Source of the DNA: Bacteroidales bacterium UBA3824 | GTDB taxonomy: Bacteria > Bacteroidota > Bacteroidia > Bacteroidales > UBA3824 | Length of the DNA stretch: 32,855 nt | Direction of reading: 5' to 3' | Assembly (NCBI GenBank): GCA_002393195.1 | Contig: DGIK01000032.1 | Coordinates: 1 to 32,855 of the forward strand | Part shown: piece after piece, positions 6,074 through 15,800 of the stretch | How the letters are laid out: every line of letters begins with the position of its first letter | Numbering within the stretch: position 1 is the first letter of the stretch | The notes under the pieces: generated by a model | Told to the model about the DNA's origin: nothing | Database searches by the model: none | The model's input: the letters and a program-made list of their open reading frames with translations, nothing else | Translations under genes and position numbers: made by a program

Positions 6074-7468
6074 TTATACGAATTTAATTTTTCCGATGTT
6101 GCTGCCGCTTTTTCTCCGGCGGACGATGTACCATACCACAGTCAATGTGATGAGTATGGCGAGTATTGCCGATATTACAAAAAATTCGTCGGAAGATGGG
6201 ATGCTGTGTCCTAATACTGCGCGGCAGATGTGTTGCACCCAATCTATGCTCCAGAATGCCCTGATTGCTTTTACAAGTCCGAGTACGAGGGTCATCCATG
6301 TTACGAGTATCATCGCGATGTTGGAGAATAAGTTGTTGACGTGTTCGCGCCCCATTATCTTTTCGTCGTTGATGATTGTGAATAAGAAAATGCTCACGAA
6401 TGGCAATATCAATCCGTTGAAAGCCTGAGCCATAATGATGGCAGGTACTGGCTCCACTTGTAGGAATCCGAAAATAAGACCTATGCTCAACACGGCGTAT
6501 GATACGGCGGTGAAATCGCGTCCGCTTTTTTTGTCGTTGTCTTTGCTAAAAAGGCTCTTGGCTGTGAGTGCTGAGATGAGCGGCGATGTGATTGCGCTCG
6601 TGAATCCTGCGGCAAAGAGTCCCACTCCAAAAACATATACCGCGCCCTGTCCTATGTGCGATTGTAGTGTTTGGGAGAGCAATTCGTATGAAAAACCTTG
6701 GGTCTGTGCGTCTGCGCTCATCTGCGTGCCTACCACGAGTATCGCCATCGAGATAAGACCGCCGATTACGACCGAAGTCGTAACGCCTATCCTCATATCG
6801 CGGATTGTGGTATCTTTTTGCACGACGTTGGACCCCAAGAAGATGTCGTAAGGTACTATCGTGGTGCCGATAAGCCCAAGCACAAGCAGGCTCACACCGT
6901 CCACGTCTGGAAGCGACGGCACAAAGCCGCTTGTTATCTCGCCAGCCGATGGATGTCCGAGTATCGCCACGGCAATGAATGTGAATCCCATCAGGAATAC
7001 GAATGCCCCCATTATGTTGGAGATTATCTTGATGTCTTTCATTGCAAGCACGATGGCTGATAGTATGCCCAATACAGCCACAATCATCCATTTTTTGACG
7101 CCAGGAAACATCAACGCCACGCCTTCCACAGAGCCGAGAATGTTGCCTGTTTCGTATGCCGCGCAGCCGAGTATAATGGCGCCCACCACGAGTATAATGG
7201 CGGGAAGCTCCATCTTTGTGCCTTGGAAATGTTTTTTGATGGCTTGTCCAAGGTTGAGCCCCGAATATATCGTGGCGCGTGCGCTCGCCTCCTGCAATAC
7301 AAGGCAGGCGATGGTGGCAAACCCAAGCGTCCACAGCAGCTGGAAACCACAGTCTGCCCCCGCTTTCGTGGCGGTGGTTACTGTGCCAGGCCCTATGAAT
7401 GCCGCCGAGATTATCGACCAAAACAGTATGTTGAGCACACGTCCTTTTATGTTTGTAAACAGTTTCAT
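6074..7468 (-). CDS. NRAMP-related divalent metal transporter with altered metal-binding motifs
   Basis: A 464-residue inner-membrane protein with about 11 membrane segments that follows the NRAMP/SLC11 plan: an unwound first helix, LVLQEASAR in helix 2, and the sixth-helix break. Classic NRAMP proteins bind Mn2+ or Fe2+ with DPGN in helix 1 and A-x-x-M-P-H in helix 6. Here helix 1 has GPGT (residues 26-29) and helix 6 has GTTIVPYD (201-208), so the Asp, Asn, Met and His are all replaced. Divergent NRAMP-related clades, including magnesium transporters, also differ at these sites, so the substrate should not be assumed to be manganese. The frame extends to a TTG at 7516, but ATG 7468 (MKLFTNIKG) gives the normal short N-terminus. 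The terminator at 7571-7605 lies upstream and insulates it from the protease gene. Confidence 0.85.
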   Translation of the reverse strand: MKLFTNIKGRVLNILFWSIISAAFIGPGTVTTATKAGADCGFQLLWTLGFATIACLVLQEASARATIYSGLNLGQAIKKHFQGTKMELPAIILVVGAIILGCAAYETGNILGSVEGVALMFPGVKKWMIVAVLGILSAIVLAMKDIKIISNIMGAFVFLMGFTFIAVAILGHPSAGEITSGFVPSLPDVDGVSLLVLGLIGTTIVPYDIFLGSNVVQKDTTIRDMRIGVTTSVVIGGLISMAILVVGTQMSADAQTQGFSYELLSQTLQSHIGQGAVYVFGVGLFAAGFTSAITSPLISALTAKSLFSKDNDKKSGRDFTAVSYAVLSIGLIFGFLQVEPVPAIIMAQAFNGLILPFVSIFLFTIINDEKIMGREHVNNLFSNIAMILVTWMTLVLGLVKAIRAFWSIDWVQHICRAVLGHSIPSSDEFFVISAILAILITLTVVWYIVRRRKSGSNIGKIKFV

Positions 7469-7570
7469 AGCTGGTTGCAAAGGTTTTGATTTTGCGTTGT
7501 TAATATGCAATATCAATTACTTTGCCACGTTTTAATAGATTGTCAAAAAAGTGCGCTGGTACATAATATA

Positions 7571-7605
7571 AAAGGCGGTGGGAAACAATGCTTCCCGCCG
7601 CCTTT
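7571..7605 (-). terminator. Rho-independent terminator after the papain-family protease gene
   Basis: A 14-bp stem: AAAGGCGGTGGGAA (7571-7584) against TTCCCGCCGCCTTT (7592-7605), with a 7-nt loop and one G-U pair. In the minus direction it is followed by a T-rich tail. It lies 59 bases beyond the stop codon of the protease gene. Confidence 0.8.
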
Positions 7606-7663
7606 GTGATAGATGGATAGTAATTATTATGCCGCTGCGTTTAGTCTTAGGCTGTTGCTGTAG

Positions 7664-9592
7664 CTACTTGGATTGAGGAATCTTTGCCTCTTTCCGCTTG
7701 ATAGTGCCCTTGCTCTTACTCTTGCTCTTGCTGCCGTAGTAGTAGCCGTCGGTACAGCAGTCGTAGCCGCTGTAATCGTCGTAGTAGTCGTCGTAATACT
7801 CGTCGTCGTAATTGTAATAATCCTCGTAATCGTCATAATAATCATATTCATAATCCTCGTCGTCATAATAATCTTCATCGTCACAATAATCATAATCATC
7901 GTAGTAGTCGTCGTAATCATCATCATCGTAATCATAATAGTCGTCATAATCATAATCGTCGTAGTAGTCGTCGTAATCATAATCATAATCGTCGTAGTCG
8001 TCGTCCCAGAAGTCTTCGTCGTCGTTGCCCCAGAAGTCTTCGTCGTCATCGTCGTCGTAGCCATAATCGTCGTCGTCGTCATCATAGCCATAATCGTCGT
8101 CATTGTCGTCGTCATAGCTATAATCATCGTCATTATCGCGGCCGCCGTTGTCGTCGTTGTCGTTGTTGTCGTCGTTGGTCTGGATGATCCAATTGCCGAT
8201 GAGCTGCTTGAGCCATTCGTCTTCAGAATCGAGGAGTTCGTCAGCCTTGGCTATCGCGTACATATCTTTGGCGATGGCGTTGCGGGCGTTTTTGGAGAAG
8301 TAACGGGTTACGATTTTTACCGTCTCGTTGATGAAGTCTTCGTCGAATACGTCTATGCACTTGTCGATGACCTTAGATGCGGAGTAGTTGAGATTGAAGA
8401 GTTTGTAGAGATGCTGGAGCTTGGTCTCTGCCACTTTTGCCTCCTCGTCGGAGAGAGTCTCGTCGCCTGCGCCGCCAGCGATGCAGAGGGCTGCAAGGCG
8501 GTAGCTCATATCGTAATCGCCGCACTCGTCATTGAGTTTTTTCCAGGTGGCGTCGTCCATCTTGGAAAATTCGTCGTCGTATGTGAAGATGGAGTTGTTG
8601 TCGTTGCTCCAGGCGTCGGAATCGTTGTTGTTTTTGTCGTTGCCGCCTGTGGAGACTTCAAAGATAATCCAACTATCGCCGCTGTTGAATTTCTTGTTCA
8701 TCAGGTAGTCGTAGGAGAAGTAGCCGTAGCCCTTGTCGCCCCACTGCACACCCCACGAATTGCGGACGATAAACACCCTGTCAACGTCAGAATATCCTAC
8801 GCAGCACATTGCGTGTCCGCCGTCGGAACGCTTGTTGCCACTGGGGGTTGGCACTTTGCCATTGCGAGCATTGTAGATGTCGCCGAATACATCCACGCCA
8901 AAGATGATTGGATGACCCTCAGCCAATGCGCTTTTCCACTCTTCGAGGTTGGTATTTACGTGCTGGCACTTGATTACCCTATTGTTTTTGGCGTCGGTGT
9001 AGCAATCCTGAGACGGTTTTTTCTTGAAGTTTTTGGTTACATTGGTGTAGGGCCACTTTTTTTCGTCGCACACGCCGTCCTTGGAGATGGTCTTGATGAC
9101 GTTGGCAATGATAGCGCCGCAGTCGTCGTTGACCTCGTTTTCGATAGCCCTCGAATTGTAGTAAAGGAACAGACGGCTGATGTCGAAGTTGATGCCCTTG
9201 TAACGCTTGAGGATGTACTCGTATGCGCCAGCGGTGGCGTTGGCGGTGCAGGAACCTATGTCGCCCTGGTCTTCTACTTTGGTCATGTACTGGCGGAGAT
9301 CCACCTTTTTGGGCAGCTGGCCTCCCTTGTATTTGGCTCTGTATGATGGAGCCTTGGAGAATACCTGTTTGTCGGGTCTATTGCAGCCGCCGAGCCTTAT
9401 TCTTGTGCCGTCGGCGCGCACAATTACCTTGGTCGGATTGATGCCTTTGGTCTTGAAAATTACCTTTTTTTCCATTTTAGCACCGTTGCGGAGGATGCCG
9501 ACGTGTTTTTTGCCGGTGGAAGTGTCGCCGCCAAAGCACGCCGCCATTGCAATCATCGCCAAGATGACTGCCAGGAATCTGAGTTGTTTCAT
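7664..9592 (-). CDS. Papain-family (C1) cysteine protease lipoprotein with TerB-like domain and Asp/Tyr-rich tail
   Basis: A 642-residue lipoprotein (lipobox MAAC, C19). The papain-type protease domain spans about 90-315. Q109 forms the oxyanion hole, C115 (GSCTANA) is the nucleophile, H260 lies in GGHAMCCVGY, and N278 lies in RNSWGVQWGDKGYGYF, so the catalytic set is complete. Residues about 343-470 are an all-helical domain with D-E-x-L-S-D-E-E-A and KADELLDSEDEWLKQL, resembling the TerB/tellurite-resistance fold. Residues 474-611 are almost entirely Asp and Tyr with a few Glu, Asn and Gly; the protein ends with SKSKSKSK and a basic tail. The tail is in frame and ends cleanly, so it is not a frameshift product. 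Very acidic Asp/Tyr regions are plausible calcium-binding or surface-adhesive segments (inference). Its gene follows the alpha-2-macroglobulin gene on the same strand, with a terminator between them. Confidence 0.88.
   Translation of the reverse strand: MKQLRFLAVILAMIAMAACFGGDTSTGKKHVGILRNGAKMEKKVIFKTKGINPTKVIVRADGTRIRLGGCNRPDKQVFSKAPSYRAKYKGGQLPKKVDLRQYMTKVEDQGDIGSCTANATAGAYEYILKRYKGINFDISRLFLYYNSRAIENEVNDDCGAIIANVIKTISKDGVCDEKKWPYTNVTKNFKKKPSQDCYTDAKNNRVIKCQHVNTNLEEWKSALAEGHPIIFGVDVFGDIYNARNGKVPTPSGNKRSDGGHAMCCVGYSDVDRVFIVRNSWGVQWGDKGYGYFSYDYLMNKKFNSGDSWIIFEVSTGGNDKNNNDSDAWSNDNNSIFTYDDEFSKMDDATWKKLNDECGDYDMSYRLAALCIAGGAGDETLSDEEAKVAETKLQHLYKLFNLNYSASKVIDKCIDVFDEDFINETVKIVTRYFSKNARNAIAKDMYAIAKADELLDSEDEWLKQLIGNWIIQTNDDNNDNDDNGGRDNDDDYSYDDDNDDDYGYDDDDDDYGYDDDDDEDFWGNDDEDFWDDDYDDYDYDYDDYYDDYDYDDYYDYDDDDYDDYYDDYDYCDDEDYYDDEDYEYDYYDDYEDYYNYDDEYYDDYYDDYSGYDCCTDGYYYGSKSKSKSKGTIKRKEAKIPQSK
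7760..8173 (-). repeat. Low-complexity Asp/Tyr-coding tract
   Basis: About 414 bp of GAC/GAT and TAC/TAT codons (seen on the plus strand as runs of GTC, ATC and ATA triplets) encode residues 474-611 of the protease lipoprotein. Words such as TCGTCGTAATCATAATC recur with small changes, as expected from slippage of short in-frame units. Confidence 0.85.
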
Positions 9593-9721
9593 ATTGTATT
9601 TGTCATTTGATGGTTATGTTTCTCGGCGTAAAGATACACTTTTTTTAACAATTAGGGCATCTATTTTACATTTTTTTTGATAATTATTGAAAATCAATTC
9701 TTATAACAAAGCAACACGTAT

Positions 9722-9766
9722 AAAAAAGCGGCTGTCCAAAAAATTTTCCTTTTAGACAGCCACTTT
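9722..9766 (-). terminator. Terminator after the alpha-2-macroglobulin gene (GCTGTC type)
   Basis: In the minus direction AGTGGCTGTC pairs with GACAGCCGCT (right arm 9755-9764, left arm 9727-9736), followed by six T residues. The stem word GCTGTC..AAAA also forms the ends of the 92-bp element at 26372-26463. It sits 38 bases beyond the stop of the large gene. Confidence 0.75.
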
Positions 9767-9803
9767 ATGTATAATTACACGCTTGTTATGTGATTGGCGA
9801 AGG

Positions 9804-12800
9804 CTATTTCACAATCTTGAACCTCATGCCCGCGCTGTGGGCGGTAAATTCTGGCGCGTACATGCACTGTATTGTGGCAATGCCGTTGGAGAAGTTGCCA
9901 GCGTGTACGGCGATGAGCTGGTACTCAAAGACGTATGTGCCTTTGTTGAGGTGCTCGATGAAGAAATTTTCGCTTGCGTCCTTTGTGGATTCGTAGTAGT
10001 AAATGCCGCCCTGAGATTTGGTGCGGCTGATTACATTGAGAGGTTCAAAACCTGCCGCCCTCATGTCTTTGAGGTGTACGTAGTCGAGGTCGCGGTCGGT
10101 GCGGATGATGAATCTTGCAGTTACCTTGTCGCCGGGGTGCACCTCGGTATCGGGCGTTATCTCGCGGAGCACGGTGTTGCCGGCTTTGTCCTTGACATTG
10201 AGGTACATCTGTTTTTCGATCTGGAGCTTGTTGTCGGTGGATACCACCTTGTCCAATTCTTCAAAGTATTGACGGTACACCGCGCCGTAGCTGATGTGGT
10301 TGTTGGGGTTTTCGACGGTGATTTTAGCCATCTTCTTGTCCATCTCGTGTCCTTGCCAGGATTGCTTGAAATAGCCCGTGCCAGCCTCGGCGTTTTTGGT
10401 GTCGGCGGCAATGCCACCTACGATTATCTTGCAGAGCGGTTCGTTGGCTTTGATTTTGTTGCCGCAGAGAAACATTGCGTAGCATGCCTCGGTCGTAGCC
10501 TTGGTGGTGCTCCAACGGTTTGACTGTCGGTTTTTGATGAGCCAGATTTTCAATTCCTCCACTTCGTCTTTCATGCCCATCTCTTGGAACGCCTCCACAA
10601 TCAGCGATTGGGTTTCGATGTTGTTTTCGTGCCAGAGGAAGCCATTGACATTCTCATTGAAATACATGCCAAATTCGTCGCTGCGCTGTGCGCGGTCTTG
10701 GAAGGAGGCGATTATTTTTTTGGCGATTTCGATGTCGCCGGTGCGCTTGAATACCGTGCAGAGTACCGCCTGGTAGTAGATGCTGAACTCTTGCCAGTGA
10801 TCCTTGGCGTATTTGAGGTAGTAGTCGTATGCTTCCTTCGATTTTGTGAGCTTGTATTCGGGGAAGAAGGAGCGCATGTAGAGGTATTGGTAGCCGTAGT
10901 AGCCCGGCGCAAGTTTGTCTTTCTTGATGTACAGATTGAATCGTTCTGCCTCCTCCTCGTCGAGGTAGCTGATGGCGCGGTCTATCATCTGTGTGATGCG
11001 CGGGTCTTTATTGATGTCAACACCAATGTGGCGCAGCTTGCCAAATCCTGCCACGATGTGCTGAGTAATCCATGTGCTTTCCACCATGCCTGCAAACCAG
11101 GGCCATGCACCGCTTGGCAATTGTCCGTCGGAAAGTTTGGTGATGAACTTTTGGTTTTCTGTGGCGATACGGTTGGCGTCGAGGAGCTGAATGAGATTGT
11201 GCATACGGTCGGTCTCGTTGTCGCCGTCTATAGCCCACGGGGTTTCGTCGATGAGAATGGTTTTGAGTTCCTGATTTTTGAGCAGCGGCGAGGTGAGCAC
11301 CTGACTGTTCTTTGCCAACCAATCGGCGAGTATTGTGGGGATTTCGGGATTGTTGTCGAGGATGAGCTTAGACACCGAATTGGCAAAGAGCTTGGAGAAT
11401 GTCTGCTCGTAGCAGTCGTAAGGATTCTGCGACAGCCACGGCAGGCTGCTCACGGCGTACCATGCGGGGTTGCTGGAATATTCGAGCGTGAGGCTGTGGT
11501 CTATTGCCGTTGTAGAGGTGTTGTTGGTCCAATCCTTAAATTCAAACGTGCGGGTCTCGTTGCCACGGACGGAGAGCGTCATTGCCTCGGTAACAAGAGT
11601 CTTGTCGGTGAGGATGGGGATGATGTGCTGCTCGCCGTCGCTGTGTACGCCGCTCACGCCCATGATGCGGATTACGACAGGCTTTTCGTATTGCGGCACG
11701 TCAACCACAAACTTAGAAGCCTCGGTCTTGCCCTTGAACACTTCAAACGCCTGCAACGGCTCCCAAATCTTGAATTGCTTGAGCGGGCGCATGGTCTCCA
11801 CGTCGAGCACTTCCATCTTTATCTGTCCGCGCACAACGTCGTTTTCGCCGAGGTTGGAGAATTTGATGGGGATTTCCACCTTGTCGCCGCAGCGCATGAA
11901 GCGAGGCAGATTGGGGATGATGCTGAAATCCTTGTTGGTAACAAGTTCGTTGGTCAATGTGCCAACAGCCATATCTTTGGTGTGGGCGATGCCGAGCATT
12001 TTCCAACGGGTGATGCTCTGTGGCACTGTAAATTCTACGAACAAGTCGCCGTTGTAATCTGTAACAATATCCGCCTTGAAGAATGCAGTCTCGGCAAAAT
12101 TGGTGCGGATTTCGGCGTTGGAGAAGTCTTCGTCGGTAGCCACTGCTTCTTCTGCAACAGCTACGTCTGCGGCTTCTGCGTTGACGATTGCGGCTTTCTT
12201 CATCAACATCGGCTGCGATTCCACTACGCCGCGTCCATTGGTGGCTGCCGCGTCCATCATCATATACACCGGCTCTTCGTCCATCATGAATCTCGGGAAT
12301 CTCGGCGCGTGTCCGTACCAATTGAGCACCGGATGGCTGTAATGCGTGGAAGATTGCGGTGCGTGGTTGTTGTCGCCGACAAACTCGCTTGTATAGGAGC
12401 TGCCAAAGGTCTGCGTGCCAAACCAATTGCTGTTGTAATTGCCGTTGAAGGCGTTGAGATACCAATGGTTGGCGGCGAGGGCGTTTACAGATGCGTCGAA
12501 TAGAGTGGCTGCAAATTCGGCGCGAACAGCCTTGTTTTGGTAGTCGGTGATGCGGATTTTCCATTTTTCGGTGTCGCCTGGGTAGAGCTTGTCGCGGAAA
12601 GTCTCAAATTTGGCGGTGAGTTTCTTGTTGGAGTATGGCACGTTGATGTATTCTGAGGGCGTGTCATAATGGTTGTTGCGCACGTAAAACATCTTTACAG
12701 CAAGTCCGCCGCGCATATTTTCCTTGATGGGGATTAGTATTTTTTCCACCGACTGGTCCAATGTCTTGATGCCCGAATCCAAAATGTCGTCGCCGCATTG

Positions 12801-15800
12801 TACTTGGTAGTACACTTTGAGCCCGCTCAATGCCGAGCCAATCTGCACGATGGCGGTTTCGCCGGGTTCGTATGACGACTTGTCAACGTTGGAGAAGAAT
12901 ACCTTGTTGACGTCGGTGATTCGGTCTTTGGGATTGTAAACGGTGAACCTGCGCTCGAATTTTACGGGGCGACCCTCGCGGTCTTGCGATTCTATCTGCA
13001 CGAGATAATGTCCCGAACCTTCCTTGGACAGGAAACTGAGATCCACCTTGCCTTCGCCATCGACGCAATGCACTTGGAGGTTTTTTATTTCTTTGACAAC
13101 TGCAAGGCTGTCGATGCTGAGGTCTGCCGCGCTGTATTCGAGGTTGGGCAACTTGCTATCCCAAATCTCGCGTGTAACGGTGGGCAGCGGGTTGTCGCAT
13201 GACTGCCATTCTTTGGTGAATCGAGGCTTGTCGTAGTTGGCGAGGCGCGACACCTTCACCGTAACGTTGGCGGTGATTGGGCTGCCGTTTGCGCTGTTGC
13301 AGTATATCATGGATTCGTCGAGTTTTGCCTTGTCCATCACATTGAAGTCTGACGGCATCGATACTGATATAAACATGCTCTTGAATCCTGCGGAGGTGAT
13401 TGTGGTAGCCTCGCGGGTCTCGCCGTTGGTGTCTGTAACGGACACTTTTACACGGTAGTTGTACACGAGGTATTCGCTTTCCTTGGCGTTGACATCGGGC
13501 TGGGCTGTGAACGACACCTTGAATGCGCCGTCGTCGTCGGTGGTGGTTTCGCCGGTTTCGATTACGGTCTCTTTGTAATTGAAATTCCAATGCCACCAGC
13601 CGCGCCATTCGGGTATGCGGGTTACTTCGTAGCGCACCTTGCCTCCAGCAATCTTGGTGCCGGCGTATGTGGCCGCCGAGCCGTTGAGGGTTACTCGGTC
13701 GTTGATTTTCACCTCGCCTTCGGGTGTGTTGATTTTCACTTCAAATGTCGGGCGTTTGTATTCCTCGACGTTGATGGTGTAATGGTTGTTGGTGAGATTG
13801 TCCACCAATGTAAAACGTCCGTTGGCAAGTCCCACTGGCAATGTAAATTCGCCGTGTATGCTGCCAAATTCGTTGGTGGTGAAGTCTTTCTGCGCCACTA
13901 CCTTGTGGTTGACGTCGCGGAGTTCTATGCGACCTTTCATGTTGGCAGCCACCTGAGCCTCTTTGCCGTTGCCATTGTAGAATATCTCCTTATAATATAC
14001 TGTCTGTCCTGGGCGGTATATCTTCCTGTCGGTGAATATTGCCGAGGTGAGGTGTGAGGAGTGGTCGGGGTCGTTGTAGGAAAAATAATCGTGAAATTCC
14101 ATAACGTCGCCGTCCGGGAGTGTTACTTCTACGTCGGTGCTCCAATATTTGAAGTTGATTTGCTTGATGTCCATGTCCGCCATGCCGTCGTTGTTGGTGG
14201 TGGCGTTCCATACAGCCTTGTCGTTGGAGTAGAGTGTAATCTTGGCAGAGGCGATGCCGCGACCTGAGGTGCGGTCCACGACGTAAAATTTGCGGTGTCC
14301 GATTTTTTCGGTCATCGTCAATACAGATATGTTGGAGACCTTTACCATCAGGTACGAAATCACATCCGATTTTTTGGGGATGAAATCTTTGTCGTTGCTG
14401 CCGAGGATTACGTAGCAGCCTTTGGGCAGTCCGTCGATTATGATTTCTGAATTGAGGCGCTTGTAGTCGTGTCGGTCTATGAGGTCAATATCTATGGCGC
14501 GCACTTCTTCGAGCTTGTTTTTGATGTATTCGGTGCGTTCGTAGCTGTTGTGGTTGTAGGCTTCGAGGTCTGCAATCTTGTAGATGTGCAGGTACACTTT
14601 CGCGAGGTTGGTGTATTCGAGCCTCATTGGGAATGGCAGGTCGGCGGCTACGATGTTTTCGGATCTGAAAGTGAGCGATTTTAGTTCGAGTTCGCGGGCG
14701 AGGGTGTTGCACGCTTCGCCGAAATTAGCTGATGATTTGGGGAATTTTTTGTATGTTTCGGCGGCTATGTCGTGAGCCTCCTTCAACATTCCACGGTTGC
14801 GGTATTCCTTGGCGATGTAGTATGACACCATCGGCGCAATCTCTGGGTCGTTGGCATAGCGCGACTTGATGTCCTGCAATGTTTTCAGGTAGGTGTCGTC
14901 GGCGTTTTCGTTTACGCTGTGCTCCTTGAAGTAATTGAGTCGCAAAATGTTGTTGAAGGCGTAAGCCACCGGCGTCTTGTCGTTTTTGTGTGCGCGGAGG
15001 AGTTCCTGATAGAGCGAGAGCCTGAGATTTTCCGACGACCATGTGTCGTTGTTTTTGGGCTGGAAGTTGATGAATGTATTGTCGTTGCTCACAAGTTCGA
15101 TGTCCTTGTAGCTGAAGTCGCCGTGGTAGTTGGGCGATTTGGCGCAGTAGTTGTCGATGATGTTCCACGCTATGAAATCGTAGAGGGTCTTGCAGTAGAG
15201 CGTATTAGTGGCGTCGCGGTCGGCTCTCTCAATTGCATCTTTCCAAGCGTCGAGCTGCACAGCCTGCGTTGCCTTTGGGTTGGCTACCGCCTTGCGGCAA
15301 TAGTCGGCAATTTCGCGGTCGAGCCTTGCCCGGCTCCATGTCTCGATGTCGTCGCTTTGGTCGTCTTCTACGTCGGTGCGTCCAAAGTTTTTGCGGAGGT
15401 TGGCATCGCGGAAGTAGGCGTAATAGCGCGCAATTAGGTAGTTGAGGAACGCTTTTGGAGCTTCGGGCGCGTCGTCGGCTGCGGCGCGGAGTTGCTTGAT
15501 TTCCGCTTTCCAATCCTCGGATTCTTCCAGACGGGTGGAGTAGCCGATGATGTAGATGAACGCCCGTGATACCTGCTGGTAGTTTTTCTCTTTAAGGGCT
15601 TGCGTCCTGATTTCCTTCACCTTTGCGAGGGCTTCGCGTGGCTTGAGGTCGTGGTCGAGTTTTTCCACTTCCTGCCACGCCTTCGCGTAGTCAAAACTGT
15701 TGATGATTTTTGTATCCATAATGTTAGGAATGTGGATGTTACATTCGTTGACGTGAGCCGCCGCCGCCAACGAAAAAGTCAGCAATGCACCGGCCATCAA

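Noticed and set aside
7673..9346. 557-residue plus-strand open frame opposite the protease gene
   Set aside because: Its Val/Ile-rich protein is the antisense reading of Asp/Tyr codons (GTC, ATC, ATA triplets). The minus frame has a lipobox, catalytic residues and a terminator.
10584..12503. 639-residue plus-strand open frame
   Set aside because: Antisense to the alpha-2-macroglobulin gene, which has continuous family motifs. The plus frame shows no recognisable domain and no promoter or start context.
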